Positions 1-5,641 of a stretch of DNA of 6,412 nt are shown piece by piece. A program made the position numbers and the translations under genes. The notes under the pieces were generated by a model. It saw only the letters and a list, made by a program, of their open reading frames with translations. It had not been told where the DNA came from and searched no databases. The stretch comes from Coprothermobacterota bacterium. GTDB taxonomy: Bacteria > Caldisericota > JANLFM01. Every line of letters starts with the position of its first letter. Position 1 is the first letter of the stretch. The stretch covers positions 1 through 6,412 of the forward strand of contig JAPLHX010000283.1 in NCBI GenBank assembly GCA_026389415.1, in the 5' to 3' direction.

Positions 1-3
1 TCG

Positions 4-114
4 TTAAGTGTCATCCCAACCAATCAGCCTTCCACAGGTGTGGCAGAAGCCGAGGTTCCGCAGGAAGATGGCTTGGAGTTCCCTCTTGATCCTGCGGAGA
101 GTCCACCCAGTAGT
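4..114 (-). other. Alternative-frame transposase C-terminus with CxxC knuckle
   Basis: If one A is skipped in the nine-A run, the transposase reading changes after K400 and continues for 36 residues to a TAA at 4-6. The peptide is TTGWTLRRIKRELQAI, then FLRNLG, then FCHTCGRLIGWDDT. The basic helix followed by a CxxC knuckle resembles the ends of IS701/SRSO17 transposases as I remember them. The product would have 436 residues instead of 434. The opposite shift, with one A added, gives a low-complexity Ser/Gly-rich tail with no such motif. Whether this frame is reached by transcriptional slippage, or is simply lost through a one-base expansion, cannot be decided from the sequence. Confidence 0.7.
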
Positions 115-1315
115 TTTTTTTTAAACGCAGCTCCTCCAAGAGCAGGAAGTCAAAAGCGATCATGGTTAAGGTCATGTGATGATGCCAACCGGCGAAGGAC
201 CGACCTTCAAAGTGATCCAAGCCCAGGTCGTCCTTCAGTTGCCGGTAGTTCTTCTCAATCCACCAGCGGATCTTGGCCCAGTAGACCAGCTCCTGCAGAG
301 TGCTCTCCTCGGGCAGGGAGGAGAGCCAGTACTTGCAGGGTTCAGGCGCCCCGGAAGGCCACTCCACCAGCAGCCACTGCATGAACTCGATCACCTGGCC
401 GCGGTCGTGCCCGTGCGAGGGTTGCACCCGCAGGGCGGCGAAGCGGCTGGTCATCGGCCCCTTGCTCCCTTCCCGCCAGGTCACGGTCTGCCAGGCGCCC
501 TCCGGCAAAGCCCAGCTGACCTCCAAGGCGTTGGATGGGACAGGCAGGGGTTGCACCTTCCGCGGGCGGCCGAACTGTGCTGTCGTCCGGCTGGGCGCCG
601 GCGGGATGACCTCCACGGGAGAGGTCCAGACCCCGAGGTCCCGCTGCACGCCGACCATGTAAGGCAGACCCCGCCGGCGCAGCTGGAGACGGAACTCGGT
701 GACGACGCCATACCCAGCATCAGCCACGATGATGAGCACTGGGATGGTGGCCCAGGACTTGACCTGATCGATCATCTGGAGGCCCAATTGCCACTTGCTG
801 CGGAAGGGAGTGTCAGCAGGGATCCCGGTCTTCCCTGCCCGAAGGGGATCTTGGATCCAGCTCTCCGGCAGGTAGAGCTGGAAGTCGAGGGGAAAGCACC
901 CCTCCTCGGTGGCGTAGTTCAGGCTTACGCCAATCTGGCAGTTGCCGATCTTGCCGAGGGTGCCGGAGTATTGCCGGGCCACGCCCACGGAATGCTTGCC
1001 CTCTTTGGGAAAGCCGGTGTCGTCGAGGAGCCAGGCTGCCCTGGAGCTGAGGTGCGGCACCATCTGCTCGGCGAGCTGCCGCCGGAGAGGTTCCCAATCC
1101 CAGGGGCTCTGGCCGACGAACTGCTGGAGAGCTTGTTCGTTGCCGCCATACTGCTGGGCCATGCCGGCGGCGGTCTTTCTCTTCCCCTCGAGGAGAAGGC
1201 CTTGTATGTAGAACGCTCCATGCCGACGTCGCTCCAATCGGCCGACAGTGGCAAGGAGGGGCTTGAGAAACAATTCGAACCGCGCTCTTGCTTCCACCAA
1301 CGCTTTTCTGTCCAT
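11..1315 (-). CDS. IS701-family DDE transposase, probable C-terminal frameshift
   Basis: This 434-residue transposase should bind the element's ends and carry out cut-and-paste transposition. The RNase H-like catalytic triad is visible: D98 or D99 in the WLLDDTGF motif, D199 in VADAGYG, and E354 in RWWIEKNYRQLKDD, with Y357 and R358 next to it as usual in this group. The segment around residues 105-131 (KHSVGVARQYSGTLGKIGNCQ) is typical of IS701/SRSO17-type (COG5659) transposases. The ATG is the first possible start because a TAA lies in frame seven codons' reach upstream; only a weak, very close AAGG precedes it. Residues 401-434 follow a run of nine A residues (bases 114-122 as T) and do not look native. 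The downstream +1 frame encodes a more plausible end. The catalytic core is intact, so activity is possible. The large open frame on the opposite strand is a composition artefact. Confidence 0.93.
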   Translation of the reverse strand: MDRKALVEARARFELFLKPLLATVGRLERRRHGAFYIQGLLLEGKRKTAAGMAQQYGGNEQALQQFVGQSPWDWEPLRRQLAEQMVPHLSSRAAWLLDDTGFPKEGKHSVGVARQYSGTLGKIGNCQIGVSLNYATEEGCFPLDFQLYLPESWIQDPLRAGKTGIPADTPFRSKWQLGLQMIDQVKSWATIPVLIIVADAGYGVVTEFRLQLRRRGLPYMVGVQRDLGVWTSPVEVIPPAPSRTTAQFGRPRKVQPLPVPSNALEVSWALPEGAWQTVTWREGSKGPMTSRFAALRVQPSHGHDRGQVIEFMQWLLVEWPSGAPEPCKYWLSSLPEESTLQELVYWAKIRWWIEKNYRQLKDDLGLDHFEGRSFAGWHHHMTLTMIAFDFLLLEELRLKKNYWVDSPQDQEGTPSHLPAEPRLLPHLWKADWLG

Positions 1316-1352
1316 GCCTTGGTCTTAGCATAAGCAGAGTTTGATTGCAAAT

Positions 1353-1360
1353 ACTTAACG
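1353..1360. repeat. Candidate right inverted repeat of the IS (inner part)
   Basis: The bases acttaacg are the exact reverse complement of cgttaagt at 2-9, and the pair brackets the transposase gene. Only 8 bases match. Inside the match the two ends diverge, and outside it only one base is available on the left (a mismatch), so the full repeat length is unknown. Confidence 0.45.
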
Positions 1361-1390
1361 TAGTAGTACTAAGAGGTTTTTCCTGAGGAT

Positions 1391-1831
1391 CTACCAATTC
1401 TCCAGAGGAAAATGCTCTATCGCCTGCAATCTTTGAAAACCATCGTCCCCCGAAACAACAATAGCATTGTTTTGGATGGCGACTGAAGCAATCCAGAGAT
1501 CATGGTCGGAAAAGCCAAAGTCGCTAATTTTTGCTTTATTGCGCTTCGTCGGATTCCCAGGACCCAATGTTCTAAAAACGGCTGCTTTCAGGGAAGCGTA
1601 AATATCCGCAGATGCTTCATCTAGTTCAAGAACACGAATATCCTTCAAGAACTCCTTCGCATTCTGGAAGTTTTCACTAGCACGGGCTGAATTGAGCGCA
1701 CCAAACAACAACTCCCCTCTTACGATAACGCATGTGCAAACTAAAGCGAGGCCTAATTGCTTCATCTTACCTACAACGGATTCATCGCCATTCAGTAAAT
1801 GGATGCAATGAGTTGTATCTAATAGATACAT
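1391..1831 (-). CDS. VapC-like PIN-domain ribonuclease toxin
   Basis: This 146-residue protein is a single PIN domain, the metal-dependent RNase fold of VapC toxins, which cleave RNA and stop translation when not held by an antitoxin. The acidic centre is complete: D5 in the N-terminal YLLDTTHCIHLL, E40 in CVIVRGELLFGA, D111 (with D109) in FSDHDLWIASVA, and D129/D130 in VVSGDDGFQRL. Residues 88-107 form a longer Gly/Lys-rich loop than in short VapC proteins. I recall the same loop in PIN proteins from cyanobacteria, so it is probably a subfamily trait. The ATG directly follows the TAA of the 94-residue gene with no spacer and no clear ribosome site, so translation should depend on re-initiation, which keeps toxin below antitoxin. 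The gene is complete and ends about 20-30 bases before the IS. Confidence 0.9.
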   Translation of the reverse strand: MYLLDTTHCIHLLNGDESVVGKMKQLGLALVCTCVIVRGELLFGALNSARASENFQNAKEFLKDIRVLELDEASADIYASLKAAVFRTLGPGNPTKRNKAKISDFGFSDHDLWIASVAIQNNAIVVSGDDGFQRLQAIEHFPLENW

Positions 1832-2116
1832 TTAGTCGAAACGCGTAGGAGTGCGATTATCTAATATTTCCTGCAACCGCTCCTCCGCATCATCTCCAAG
1901 CCAAGTACCAGCAAATTTGAGCAAGCTCGCAGCAGAGGAAAACGGGAGAGGTTGAATTGCTTTCAGGCAATAAGCGAAGCATGAAGCAGTAGAATCCTGC
2001 CTAAGCGAGATAGACTGGAACTCGGTTGGAATAATCGCCATTACCCCTTCGATATCGGTCCAGGATGGATTCATTAAGATCGAAGAAGGGGAGTTTGTAG
2101 TATCAAGTTGGATCAC
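1832..2116 (-). CDS. Probable antitoxin of the PIN toxin, 94 residues
   Basis: The position immediately before and abutting the PIN toxin gene, together with the small size, makes this the likely antitoxin. No classical DNA-binding fold (AbrB, ribbon-helix-helix, Phd) is recognisable in the first 60 residues. The C-terminus, residues 63-94, contains LLKFAGTWLGDDAEERLQEI followed by LDNRTPTRFD. A W-x-GDD-x-E-x-x-L motif ending in an Arg-rich tail resembles small partners of cyanobacterial PIN proteins that I recall, and would be the toxin-binding part. The start is GTG, overlapping the TGA of the upstream gene by four bases (2113-2116), a coupling arrangement. Internal ATG codons at residues 15 and 26 are possible alternatives; only the second has a purine-rich stretch nearby. 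The function is inferred mainly from context. Confidence 0.72.
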   Translation of the reverse strand: MIQLDTTNSPSSILMNPSWTDIEGVMAIIPTEFQSISLRQDSTASCFAYCLKAIQPLPFSSAASLLKFAGTWLGDDAEERLQEILDNRTPTRFD

Positions 2117-2850
2117 GACGGTCTCACCGCCAGATTGTCCAATTCCTTCGTTACTTGCTGAATGCCTTGTTCTACTATGATTCTGGTTTGCTCGACCGAA
2201 GAGTGGTATTCCTCCAATTCATTGAAGCTATGACGGTCATTAAAATCCCCAACAATTTTTATACCTATCTCCGACGTCTTCTTCCTGGAGAGCGGCCGGA
2301 TCATACCATCTTCTTCGGCCCAACGGCGGTAGTTCTCCACCGTAATATTGCTGTAATATTTACCAGCGACGACCTTAGACCATCTCAAGCGGAAATCCAT
2401 TAAGGTTTTCCCACGAGGCCATGAGAATTTATCTAAAAGGAAATCCAATAAACCCTTTTCATGCACCTGTGCTTTGATATGCACCGATGTTGTTAGGCCC
2501 ACAAACAATGGAGCAGGATTTGAGAGAATGCTCAATAGGCTGAAAAGCAACGGGATCCTCTCTAAAAGATAACCTCGCCCCATTTGGATATCAGCTTGCC
2601 ATTCAGAGGAATAGGTTACATTAAGTGATACATTGATCTGAGTTATTACAATCTGACTATAACCGTGAACCGATCCGAATATTAATCTTGGTACTTCAGG
2701 ATCTAGCTCATCAGGGACAGGAATTGTTTGAGGTTGAGCATAGGTTCCTTTTAATAAATCTTCAAAATCGTTTGCCCGGCGCCGGATTTGCATCTCGCGC
2801 GGGAAAACAATGCTCAAGCTATTTTGAATGAACCTCGGTTCCTCAAACAA
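2113..2850 (-). CDS. Conserved-looking protein of unknown function, first gene of toxin operon
   Basis: I do not assign this 245-residue protein to a named family. It has no signal peptide and no clear membrane helix, so it is probably cytoplasmic. Residues 42-75 (IPVPDELDPEVPRLIF, then GSVHGYSQIVITQINVSL) look like beta structure. Residues 92-112 are a hydrophobic Leu-rich helix (RGYLLERIPLLFSLLSIL). Residues 165-180 hold YYSNITVENYRRW, residues 195-212 hold IGIKIVGDFNDRHSFNEL, and residues 213-240 form a charged helix suited to oligomerisation. There are no cysteines or nuclease motifs. The start is TTG, chosen because AAGGAGG (2859-2865 as complement) lies 8 bases upstream; an ATG at 2873-2875 is out of frame. 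Its TGA overlaps the antitoxin GTG, so all three genes should be made from one transcript. A regulator or third toxin-module component is a reasonable guess. Confidence 0.8.
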   Translation of the reverse strand: MFEEPRFIQNSLSIVFPREMQIRRRANDFEDLLKGTYAQPQTIPVPDELDPEVPRLIFGSVHGYSQIVITQINVSLNVTYSSEWQADIQMGRGYLLERIPLLFSLLSILSNPAPLFVGLTTSVHIKAQVHEKGLLDFLLDKFSWPRGKTLMDFRLRWSKVVAGKYYSNITVENYRRWAEEDGMIRPLSRKKTSEIGIKIVGDFNDRHSFNELEEYHSSVEQTRIIVEQGIQQVTKELDNLAVRPS

Positions 2851-2858
2851 GGCTAGCG

Positions 2859-2865
2859 CCTCCTT
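2859..2865 (-). promoter_or_regulatory. Strong ribosome binding site that fixes the TTG start
   Basis: On the minus strand the sequence reads AAGGAGG followed by 8 bases and TTG. The site is close to ideal and decides the start of the 245-residue gene over the out-of-frame ATG at 2873-2875. Confidence 0.8.
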
Positions 2866-2877
2866 CTTTTTTCATTT

Positions 2878-2905
2878 TTGAGCACAATAATAGGAACCTT
2901 ATACT
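2878..2905 (+). promoter_or_regulatory. Candidate plus-strand sigma-70 type promoter
   Basis: TTGAGC (2878-2883) and TATACT (2900-2905) are separated by 16 bases, matching the consensus at 4 of 6 and 5 of 6 positions. Transcription would start near 2912 and run away from the three-gene operon. It would read over a strong ribosome site and 8-codon frame and then antisense through the HNH gene. Confidence 0.45.
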
Positions 2906-2925
2906 GGACAGTTTACAGTACACTG
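2902..2925. promoter_or_regulatory. Operator-like cluster of ACTG/CAGT half-sites
   Basis: TACTG (2902-2906) and CAGTA (2916-2920) form an inverted repeat with 9 bases between. A further CAGT lies at 2909-2912, and CAGT-AC-ACTG (2916-2925) is a second, tight inverted repeat. The cluster overlaps the -10 element and start point of the plus-strand promoter and lies about 50-75 bases upstream of the TTG start on the other strand, a natural place for autoregulation by a toxin-antitoxin complex or another repressor. The regulator is not known. Confidence 0.4.
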
Positions 2926-2942
2926 CACTTATTTGTTTAACC

Positions 2943-2985
2943 AAGGAGGGCGGAAATCATGGAATTCATCATCAGCTATTGCTGA
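2943..2985 (+). other. Strong ribosome site with an 8-codon reading frame
   Basis: AAGGAGG (2943-2949) stands 9 bases before ATG at 2959. The frame encodes MEFIISYC and stops at TGA (2983-2985). With the promoter at 2878-2905 this is a complete start signal, but no longer protein follows in this or either shifted frame. It may be a leader peptide, or the remaining 5' end of a gene whose body was replaced when the HNH block arrived. There is no direct evidence that the peptide is made. Confidence 0.35.
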
Positions 2986-3039
2986 CCGATGCAGCAGTAT
3001 GTGAAAGTGGAGTGGAGATGATGGCTATAGCTTACCAAC

Positions 3040-3072
3040 CAATCCGCAGGAGCCTTTATCCTCTCCGGATTG
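3040..3072. other. Imperfect hairpin downstream of the HNH gene
   Basis: CAATCCG (3040-3046) pairs with CGGATTG (3066-3072), and AGGA (3048-3051) with TCCT (3059-3062), around a 7-base loop, with a 1-versus-3-base internal bulge. It starts about 20 bases after the HNH stop codon on the minus strand. No T-run follows on either strand, so it is not a standard intrinsic terminator. It could still protect an RNA end or support a weak pause. Confidence 0.35.
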
Positions 3073-3093
3073 CTGCCGTCATCAACCATTTGA

Positions 3094-3792
3094 TTAGAAG
3101 TTTGTTGATTTCGCGCGATTGCACTTCTCGCAAAGTAGCTGGACATTTCTTTCAGTGCTACTACCACCTTTAGCAATAGGGATAATGTGATCAAATTCCA
3201 ATCGTTCCTTTGACCCACATTTCACGCACTTCCCCTTGTCTCTTTGCCATACAAACAACCGCACAGCTTCTGAAATCGGCTCGCGCCGAGCTGCTGCAGC
3301 GGCTGTCATATTCTGATACGCGTCCACTTCTTTCTTCATTCTTGTTAGCAATTTTTCCTGTTTCAGAAAAAAGTGCTTTATGCGAAGGATTACTTCTTGT
3401 ATCGAAATTCCATTTACATTGGCTCCTGAAACAAGAACTATTCTGTCTCGATAAACCCAAGCACCATCGGGAGATGTGTGTTCTGCTTGCCAATCTCTTG
3501 GCATGAAGGGTTCACTTGTTTCTTTATGATATGAGCGCCATTGATTTATGATTTTTTGTTTTTCTGTCTTGTATTCTGCGATTAAGCCTTTGAGATCATC
3601 ATCAGGGTCAATCAACTTGCCCCAAAAATTCCTTCGACAGAGTTTTAACAAACCAGTTGAAAGAGATTTCCTCTGAATATAGTCCTCTATTTCTGCTCCA
3701 GGTACACTACGAACAGTCGGGGTTGCTAAATATGGTGGATCTCCCAATTTTCCTAAATCCCTAAAAATCTTTATCTGGAACCTCGGCGGCAT
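3094..3792 (-). CDS. HNH endonuclease with uncharacterised N-terminal region
   Basis: The last 60 of 232 residues are a complete HNH nuclease domain, a metal-dependent DNA-cutting fold. C189 and C192 (GKCVKCGS) and C221 and C224 (LCEKCNRAKS) form the zinc-binding pairs. D201-H202 in LEFDHIIPIAKGG is the catalytic first H, N216 is the central N, and N225 replaces the last H, as is common in this family. Residues 1-165 match nothing I recognise; residues 132-165 are a basic helix (IQEVILRIKHFFLKQEKLLT onwards) that may be a DNA-contacting or coiled segment. The ATG is the only start possible, because an in-frame TAG lies five codons further upstream; AGGA just before it is a weak, close ribosome site. 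The gene is visibly A+T-rich. It could be a restriction or anti-phage nuclease, or a homing-type enzyme. There is no methyltransferase nearby. Confidence 0.88.
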   Translation of the reverse strand: MPPRFQIKIFRDLGKLGDPPYLATPTVRSVPGAEIEDYIQRKSLSTGLLKLCRRNFWGKLIDPDDDLKGLIAEYKTEKQKIINQWRSYHKETSEPFMPRDWQAEHTSPDGAWVYRDRIVLVSGANVNGISIQEVILRIKHFFLKQEKLLTRMKKEVDAYQNMTAAAAARREPISEAVRLFVWQRDKGKCVKCGSKERLEFDHIIPIAKGGSSTERNVQLLCEKCNRAKSTNF

Positions 3793-3854
3793 TTTCCTAT
3801 TTTCTCTCTATTGACACGTATCCAGCAGCGCTTAGACCTTCGACACGGGGTTTT

Positions 3855-5519
3855 TCAGTCCGGCGCGCCCTCGCCCAACAGCCGCAAACGCATCAGCCGT
3901 GGCGGCAGCGACCCACTCTGAAGGATCGCATCGTGCATTTGGCGCATGGTGGCATGTGGGTATCGGATTCGGTAATCGGCGACGATGTCCAGGATCTGCA
4001 GCTTGCCCATCAGGTAACATTGCGGTTGGGTGGGCTCAGCGGTATAGCGGATCACCTCCGCTTTGGCGTCGTCCGGCTCCAGGCCGGCCCGTTCCACCAG
4101 GAAGGCGATGGCCTCCTCCACGGTCATCGTTCCGCTGTGCAGCGAGGCATCCAGAACGATGCGCGAGGCACGCCACAACTGGGCCTGCAGACGAGCCAGC
4201 TTCTGGATGGGTTGATCGATGAAGCCCAGTTGCTCCATCAGCTCCTCGCAATAGAACGCCCACCCCTCGATGAACATTTGTGACAGAAACATACCGAACT
4301 TGCGTGGCAGCGATCCAAGTATGTTGGAAACGACCAGTTGCAAGTGGTGGCCGGGATAGGCCTCGTGCAGCGCTGTGACGGGGATATCCGCGCAAGGGTG
4401 GCCGCGCAGTTTCTTTTCGGCTGCTGCGGAATCGCTGCCTTCTTCCACCGGGGTCACCACGAAAACGCCTTCTTGCACCTTCTCCAGGAATCCGGGTGAA
4501 CTGTAGGCCGCGTAGGGAATCGTCGGGCGCAGGAACGGCGGCGTCGGCTCGATTCGGATGCATTCGTTGGACGGGATCGAGGCGATCTGATGGTCAATCA
4601 CGAACTGGCGAGCCGCCGCCATCGACTGGCGGTAGGCATCCAGTAATCCCTCGGCGGTAGGGTGTTCCTGTTTGGATTCCTCCAGCAGTTGTTCGACGGT
4701 CTTGCCTGGGTCCATCCGACCTGCCAGCTCCTTCATCTGCCGCTGGGTATCCTCCACCAATCGCCATCCGGTGGCCAGCAGGGTATCAACATCGTAATCC
4801 ACCATGTGGTTTTCGCGCAGAATCTCGTTGAACAGCTCCTTGCCGACCGCGAAATCCCCCTGAGCATTGGGCAAGACTTCTTTCTCGATCCACGCTGCGT
4901 AATCCTGCAGGGCATCTCCAGCCGCTTGAGCCGCAGCCGATACATTTTCCTTCAAGCCGGGGACGGCCTCCGCCAGCATCGGGACCACCACTTTAAGCAA
5001 GCCGACGCCCTGCCGGGCGGAATCGATGGCGACCTCCGCCCAGACACGCGGGACCTCGGCCGGGACGATCAAGGCCTGGCACTCCTGCAGGACACGGGGC
5101 GTCTCGCGCAGACGTCCCAGGATACTCTTCATCCGCTCGGGCAAAGGGGCAAACTCGCGCATGACCAACCCGTAGACGCCACCCAAACATTCGTTGGATC
5201 CGCTGCTGGGGTCACGTTGTTGCATCCGCAACCGGTCTAAACCGCGAATGAATTGCTTTAGCACCTGGATGGTGAGGATTCGATCGATTTGAGCGTCCAG
5301 AGTCCAGTTTTGGCTGGGATTGCTCTGGAATTTTTCCAGCCACTGGCCGAGCCGGCGGCGTTGGTCGGCGATGGCGGCGGGGGAATAGTCCCCCAACCTG
5401 TCGTCATAGCGGTGATCCCCCAGAAAAGTTGCTGAGGTCGGTGAATCGCGCATAAGCTCATCAAACATGGCCTGCGCTTCCAGATAGAACTGCGTTTCCG
5501 TTGTGGCGTTGAAAGACAT
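3855..5519 (-). CDS. DUF885-family metallopeptidase-like protein
   Basis: This full-length 554-residue protein belongs to the DUF885 family (PF05960), generally regarded as zinc-dependent peptidases or carboxypeptidase-like enzymes of unknown substrate. The N-terminus (residues 29-45, SATFLGDHRYDDRLGDYSPA) is the usual family opening. The metal site is at residues 383-394 (ALHEAYPGHHLQ), with H385, E386 and H391 as expected ligands and catalytic Glu. E418 in FIEGWAFYCEEL is the probable third ligand. Residues 492-507 (YTAEPTQPQCYLMGKL) and the C-terminal MRLRLLGEGAP are also typical. No signal peptide is visible, so it should act in the cytoplasm. The start ATG has AAAGGAG 6 bases upstream (5526-5532 as complement). 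It lies 62 bases upstream of the HNH gene on the same strand, but its higher G+C marks it as older resident DNA. Confidence 0.92.
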   Translation of the reverse strand: MSFNATTETQFYLEAQAMFDELMRDSPTSATFLGDHRYDDRLGDYSPAAIADQRRRLGQWLEKFQSNPSQNWTLDAQIDRILTIQVLKQFIRGLDRLRMQQRDPSSGSNECLGGVYGLVMREFAPLPERMKSILGRLRETPRVLQECQALIVPAEVPRVWAEVAIDSARQGVGLLKVVVPMLAEAVPGLKENVSAAAQAAGDALQDYAAWIEKEVLPNAQGDFAVGKELFNEILRENHMVDYDVDTLLATGWRLVEDTQRQMKELAGRMDPGKTVEQLLEESKQEHPTAEGLLDAYRQSMAAARQFVIDHQIASIPSNECIRIEPTPPFLRPTIPYAAYSSPGFLEKVQEGVFVVTPVEEGSDSAAAEKKLRGHPCADIPVTALHEAYPGHHLQLVVSNILGSLPRKFGMFLSQMFIEGWAFYCEELMEQLGFIDQPIQKLARLQAQLWRASRIVLDASLHSGTMTVEEAIAFLVERAGLEPDDAKAEVIRYTAEPTQPQCYLMGKLQILDIVADYRIRYPHATMRQMHDAILQSGSLPPRLMRLRLLGEGAPD

Positions 5520-5641
5520 TTGACTCTCCTTTACATTAGAATGGAAATCCAGCCGGTAGGACTGGCTTGGAAGCTGACTCTATCCTATTATCAAGGCAAG
5601 AAGACCAATGAATCAATGGGTTGGGGCTCAGGAGGTAGTCG
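5520..5641. promoter_or_regulatory. Divergent promoter region between DUF885 and DinB-like genes
   Basis: The two flanking genes point away from each other, so both promoters should lie in these 122 bases. Ribosome sites are clear on each side: AAAGGAG for the left gene (5526-5532, minus) and AGGAGG for the right gene (5630-5635, 6 bases before ATG). TATTAT at 5586-5591 is a possible -10 for the right gene, but no good -35 stands 16-18 bases before it. No convincing operator is visible. Confidence 0.5.

Larger units (their letters stand above)
1..1360 (-). mobile_element. IS701-family insertion sequence, left end at or beyond window edge
   Basis: The block consists of one DDE transposase gene with short flanks. 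An 8-base inverted match, cgttaagt at 2-9 and acttaacg at 1353-1360, brackets the gene and is the best candidate for the inner part of the terminal inverted repeats. The stop codon of the alternative transposase frame (4-6) lies inside the left copy. The true ends may extend a few bases further out. On the right, ctaa at 1369-1372 fits the YTAR target duplication described for the IS701 family, which would put the right end near 1368. The matching left copy would be outside the window, so this cannot be tested here. The element is much richer in G+C than the genes beside it on the right. Confidence 0.75.
2851..3093. other. Intergenic stretch between the toxin operon and the HNH gene
   Basis: No convincing gene lies here. 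The left half holds the promoter, operator-like and ribosome-site signals listed separately. The right half holds an imperfect hairpin at 3040-3072. A minus-strand frame (2976-3218) overlaps the end of the HNH gene and shows no family features. Confidence 0.6.

Noticed and set aside
176..1333. Long plus-strand open frame of 385 codons opposite the transposase
   Set aside because: It is antisense to a clearly recognised transposase with an intact DDE triad, has a Pro/Gly/Leu/Ala-rich composition typical of shadow frames in G+C-rich DNA, and shows no domain.
1361..1368. TAGTAGTA next to the IS end as a possible microsatellite or attachment site
   Set aside because: It is too short to be meaningful, and is more simply the outer end of the IS or its flank.
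2843..2875. Ten-residue leader peptide frame (MKKEGGASLV) overlapping the TTG start
   Set aside because: It has no ribosome site of its own, and its coding bases are largely the ribosome site of the 245-residue gene, so it is probably fortuitous.
2959..3030. Readthrough of two TGA codons would extend MEFIISYC to about 23 residues with Trp
   Set aside because: It would need TGA to encode Trp or selenocysteine. TGA serves as a normal stop for the other genes in this window, there is no selenocysteine element, and the extended peptide is still short and unrecognisable.
2976..3218. Minus-strand 80-codon frame overlapping the end of the HNH gene
   Set aside because: Its first half is a shifted reading of the zinc-binding HNH region, there is no ribosome site, and the remainder has no family features.
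5379..5394. Perfect hairpin GGGGGA-ATAG-TCCCCC
   Set aside because: It lies inside the DUF885 coding region over the conserved GDYSPA segment and is explained by codon use; no terminator role is expected in the middle of the gene.
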